From contig NZ_LMSS01000003.1 in the NCBI RefSeq assembly GCF_001429605.1, positions 248,001 through 312,000 on the forward strand: 64,000 bases of DNA, read 5' to 3'. The translations under genes and the position numbers were made by a program. Positions 62,750 through 64,000 of the stretch are shown piece by piece. The DNA comes from Phycicoccus sp. Soil802. GTDB lineage: Bacteria > Actinomycetota > Actinomycetes > Actinomycetales > Dermatophilaceae. Under the pieces are notes generated by a model. That model did not search any database, was not told where the DNA came from, and worked only from the letters and a program-made list of their open reading frames with translations. The first letter of the stretch is position 1, and each line of letters opens with the position of its first letter.

Positions 62750-63991
62750 CTAGCTAGGCCGAACCTGCGGCCTAGATCGTCCGCTGTGTCGAATGCCGAA
62801 GAAGAACGCAGATGACACGAGGGCGCTGACCAGAGCAATGACGAGAGGTGCACCGAGTCCGGCCATGCTGCCGGCCAGTCCGCCTAGGAGTGCACCGGCC
62901 CCAGCGGAGCCAAGCCCAAGGGTTCTTGTGCCAGCGCTGACACGGCCCAAGAGATCGTCCGGAGTGAGGACCTGCCGCGCTGACGCACCGATGACGGTGA
63001 CCGCCATGCTAGCCAGCCCAATTAGCACGAGAGCGGCGCCGGCGAGCCAACGGCTTGGCCATAGCCACATGGCGCCCCACGCGATTCCCTGCGCAAGTAG
63101 GCCGAAGGCGTAGGCGTGAGTGCTCGTCACGCGTCGCTGGATACGCGGAGACAGCCAAGCCCCGAGCAGACCGCCAATTGCGATCATGGCGAGGAGCAGG
63201 CCAAAGCCGCGGTCGCCCAGATGGAGGCGTTCCTGAGCGAAGAGAACCAAAGGCGCGAAGGCGATGTTGTACGTCAGGTTGAAACTGGCCATCCCGAGGG
63301 TCAGTGCCCGGAGCTCGCGATGCCTCCACAGGAACCGCACACCCTCCCTCATGGAGGCGCCCACTCCCGCAGGGACAGCTGATCGGCCCTCGGCACGGTC
63401 GATGCCACCCAACCCCGCCAGCAGGAGAGCAGACACCACGAAGGTGAGGGCATTGCCGGCGAATGGCAACACCATGGCCAGCGCGAAGAGGGCAGCCCCG
63501 AGGGGCGGTCCTATCAGGGACCGACCGACGAGGTCGAGTGACCACAGGCGGCTATTTGCTCGCGCGAGAACACCCGGTTCGCGACCGACCACCTGGGGGA
63601 TAGCTGCCTGCGCCGCGGGATCAAAGAAGCAACTGGCTACTCCGATCGCGAAGACAACTAGGACGAGCATCAACAGCGATGCGACATCAAGAGCCACAGC
63701 GATCGCGAGCCCAGCCAACAACATCGCTCTTGCGACATCGGCCAGCACCATGGTTCTTCGCCGCGGCCACCGGTCCACGAGTGCTCCTGCGGGCAGACCC
63801 ACGGCTAGCCACGCGGCATACCCGGCTGCGACGGTCAGGGAGACCCCCACGGGGTTCCGGGTGAGTGATGCGGCTAGCAGGGGCACGGCAGCCAGCACCA
63901 TCCCTTGGCCTGCGATGGATACCCCCGTGGACGCGAGCAGCCTGCCGAGACCGCCGACTCCGGGGGTCTCGACAGGCTGACGCATCTCCAC
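62750..63991 (-). CDS. MFS transporter (EntS-like multidrug/siderophore exporter)
   Basis: An integral membrane exporter of about 413 residues with roughly twelve hydrophobic segments. The MFS loop motif LVDRWPRRRTMVLADVARA lies between helices 2 and 3, and CFFDPAAQAAIPQVVG is typical of the EntS/MFS_3 group. Start uncertain: GTG 63991 and ATG 63985 are available and the frame is open to the right edge. It may be element cargo or flanking chromosome; the GCGGCATACC word at 63816 suggests chromosome-like DNA. Confidence 0.85.
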   Translation of the reverse strand: MEMRQPVETPGVGGLGRLLASTGVSIAGQGMVLAAVPLLAASLTRNPVGVSLTVAAGYAAWLAVGLPAGALVDRWPRRRTMVLADVARAMLLAGLAIAVALDVASLLMLVLVVFAIGVASCFFDPAAQAAIPQVVGREPGVLARANSRLWSLDLVGRSLIGPPLGAALFALAMVLPFAGNALTFVVSALLLAGLGGIDRAEGRSAVPAGVGASMREGVRFLWRHRELRALTLGMASFNLTYNIAFAPLVLFAQERLHLGDRGFGLLLAMIAIGGLLGAWLSPRIQRRVTSTHAYAFGLLAQGIAWGAMWLWPSRWLAGAALVLIGLASMAVTVIGASARQVLTPDDLLGRVSAGTRTLGLGSAGAGALLGGLAGSMAGLGAPLVIALVSALVSSAFFFGIRHSGRSRPQVRPS

Positions 63992-64000
63992 AGGATTGCT

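Larger units (their letters stand above)
53511..64000. mobile_element. AICE-like integrative element in tRNA-Thr, right end not seen
   Basis: Integrase, excisionase, RepSA-like initiator, FtsK-type transfer protein and Pra-like activator lie in one block directly beside tRNA-Thr, the module set of actinomycete integrative and conjugative elements such as pSAM2. Support for foreign origin: lower GC stretches, frequent codons with third-position A/T, and near absence of the GTATGCCG word common to the left. It extends at least to 62.7 kb; whether the MFS gene belongs to it is unknown. Confidence 0.82.

Noticed and set aside
61378-64000. Searched for a second copy of the tRNA-Thr 3' end (attR)
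   Set aside because: No match to AAGTCCCCTCGTCGG or its complement was found, so the element boundary was left open.

Overview
The window is about 64 kb of high-GC, gene-dense DNA from an actinobacterium. Mycothiol biosynthesis genes (mshA, mshD), a mycothiol-type formaldehyde dehydrogenase, GlnR, CarD, SenX3-RegX3, a WhiB protein, an HbhA-like protein and a c-di-AMP riboswitch upstream of an Rpf gene all point that way. Gene content and order suggest Micrococcales, possibly an Intrasporangiaceae-like genus; that placement is inference and no ribosomal RNA is present to test it.

Region 1 (1-9.3 kb) is phosphate and redox metabolism: the pstSCAB phosphate importer on the minus strand behind a clear PHO box, with an 18-bp perfect hairpin between pstS and pstC, then mutT1-ppk (Nudix/phosphatase and polyphosphate kinase) and mshD. 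Region 2 (9.3-23 kb) holds a secreted 5'-nucleotidase, glnR, a MoaD/ThiS-like protein, membrane proteins, nitrobindin, a low-molecular-weight phosphatase, an LCP-family cell wall protein, a Fur-family regulator, ygfZ, a BKACE enzyme, an XRE-hbhA pair bracketed by inverted repeats, asparaginase, dtd and a methyltransferase. Region 3 (23-31 kb) has a TetR regulator with two tandem perfect operators, mshA, YbjN, gpmA, phoU and senX3-regX3 around a second PHO-like site. Region 4 (31-41 kb) is the carD-ispD-ispF-cysS-rlmB housekeeping block, interrupted by an acetyltransferase, a sigma factor and a formaldehyde-detoxification pair, followed by duplicated dispanin genes. Region 5 (40.7-53.5 kb) has two RDD membrane proteins, a DUF4032 protein, a sugar ABC ATPase and LacI regulator, otsBA, a CBS protein, a Ser/Thr kinase coupled to a ThrE-type exporter, and the c-di-AMP riboswitch with an Rpf-type muralytic protein.

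Region 6 (from 53.5 kb to the right edge) is an integrative element inserted at the 3' end of a tRNA-Thr(UGU) gene. Its left arm is a translationally coupled minus-strand operon: a Pra-like activator, two small proteins, an FtsK/SpoIIIE-type transfer ATPase, a WhiB protein, a RepSA-like initiator, excisionase and integrase, behind two palindromic operators. The right arm carries an HTH-ParA fusion, its coupled partner, a one-membrane-segment protein, a small zinc-ribbon protein and an MFS exporter. The order resembles pSAM2-type actinomycete integrative and conjugative elements (AICEs). The right attachment site is not visible, so the element probably ends outside the window.

Two genome-scale patterns stand out. 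The word GTATGCCG/CGGCATAC occurs roughly forty times left of the tRNA but is almost absent from the element. At least three families of 70-90 bp palindromic intergenic repeats (A, B and C) also occur, all left of the tRNA.
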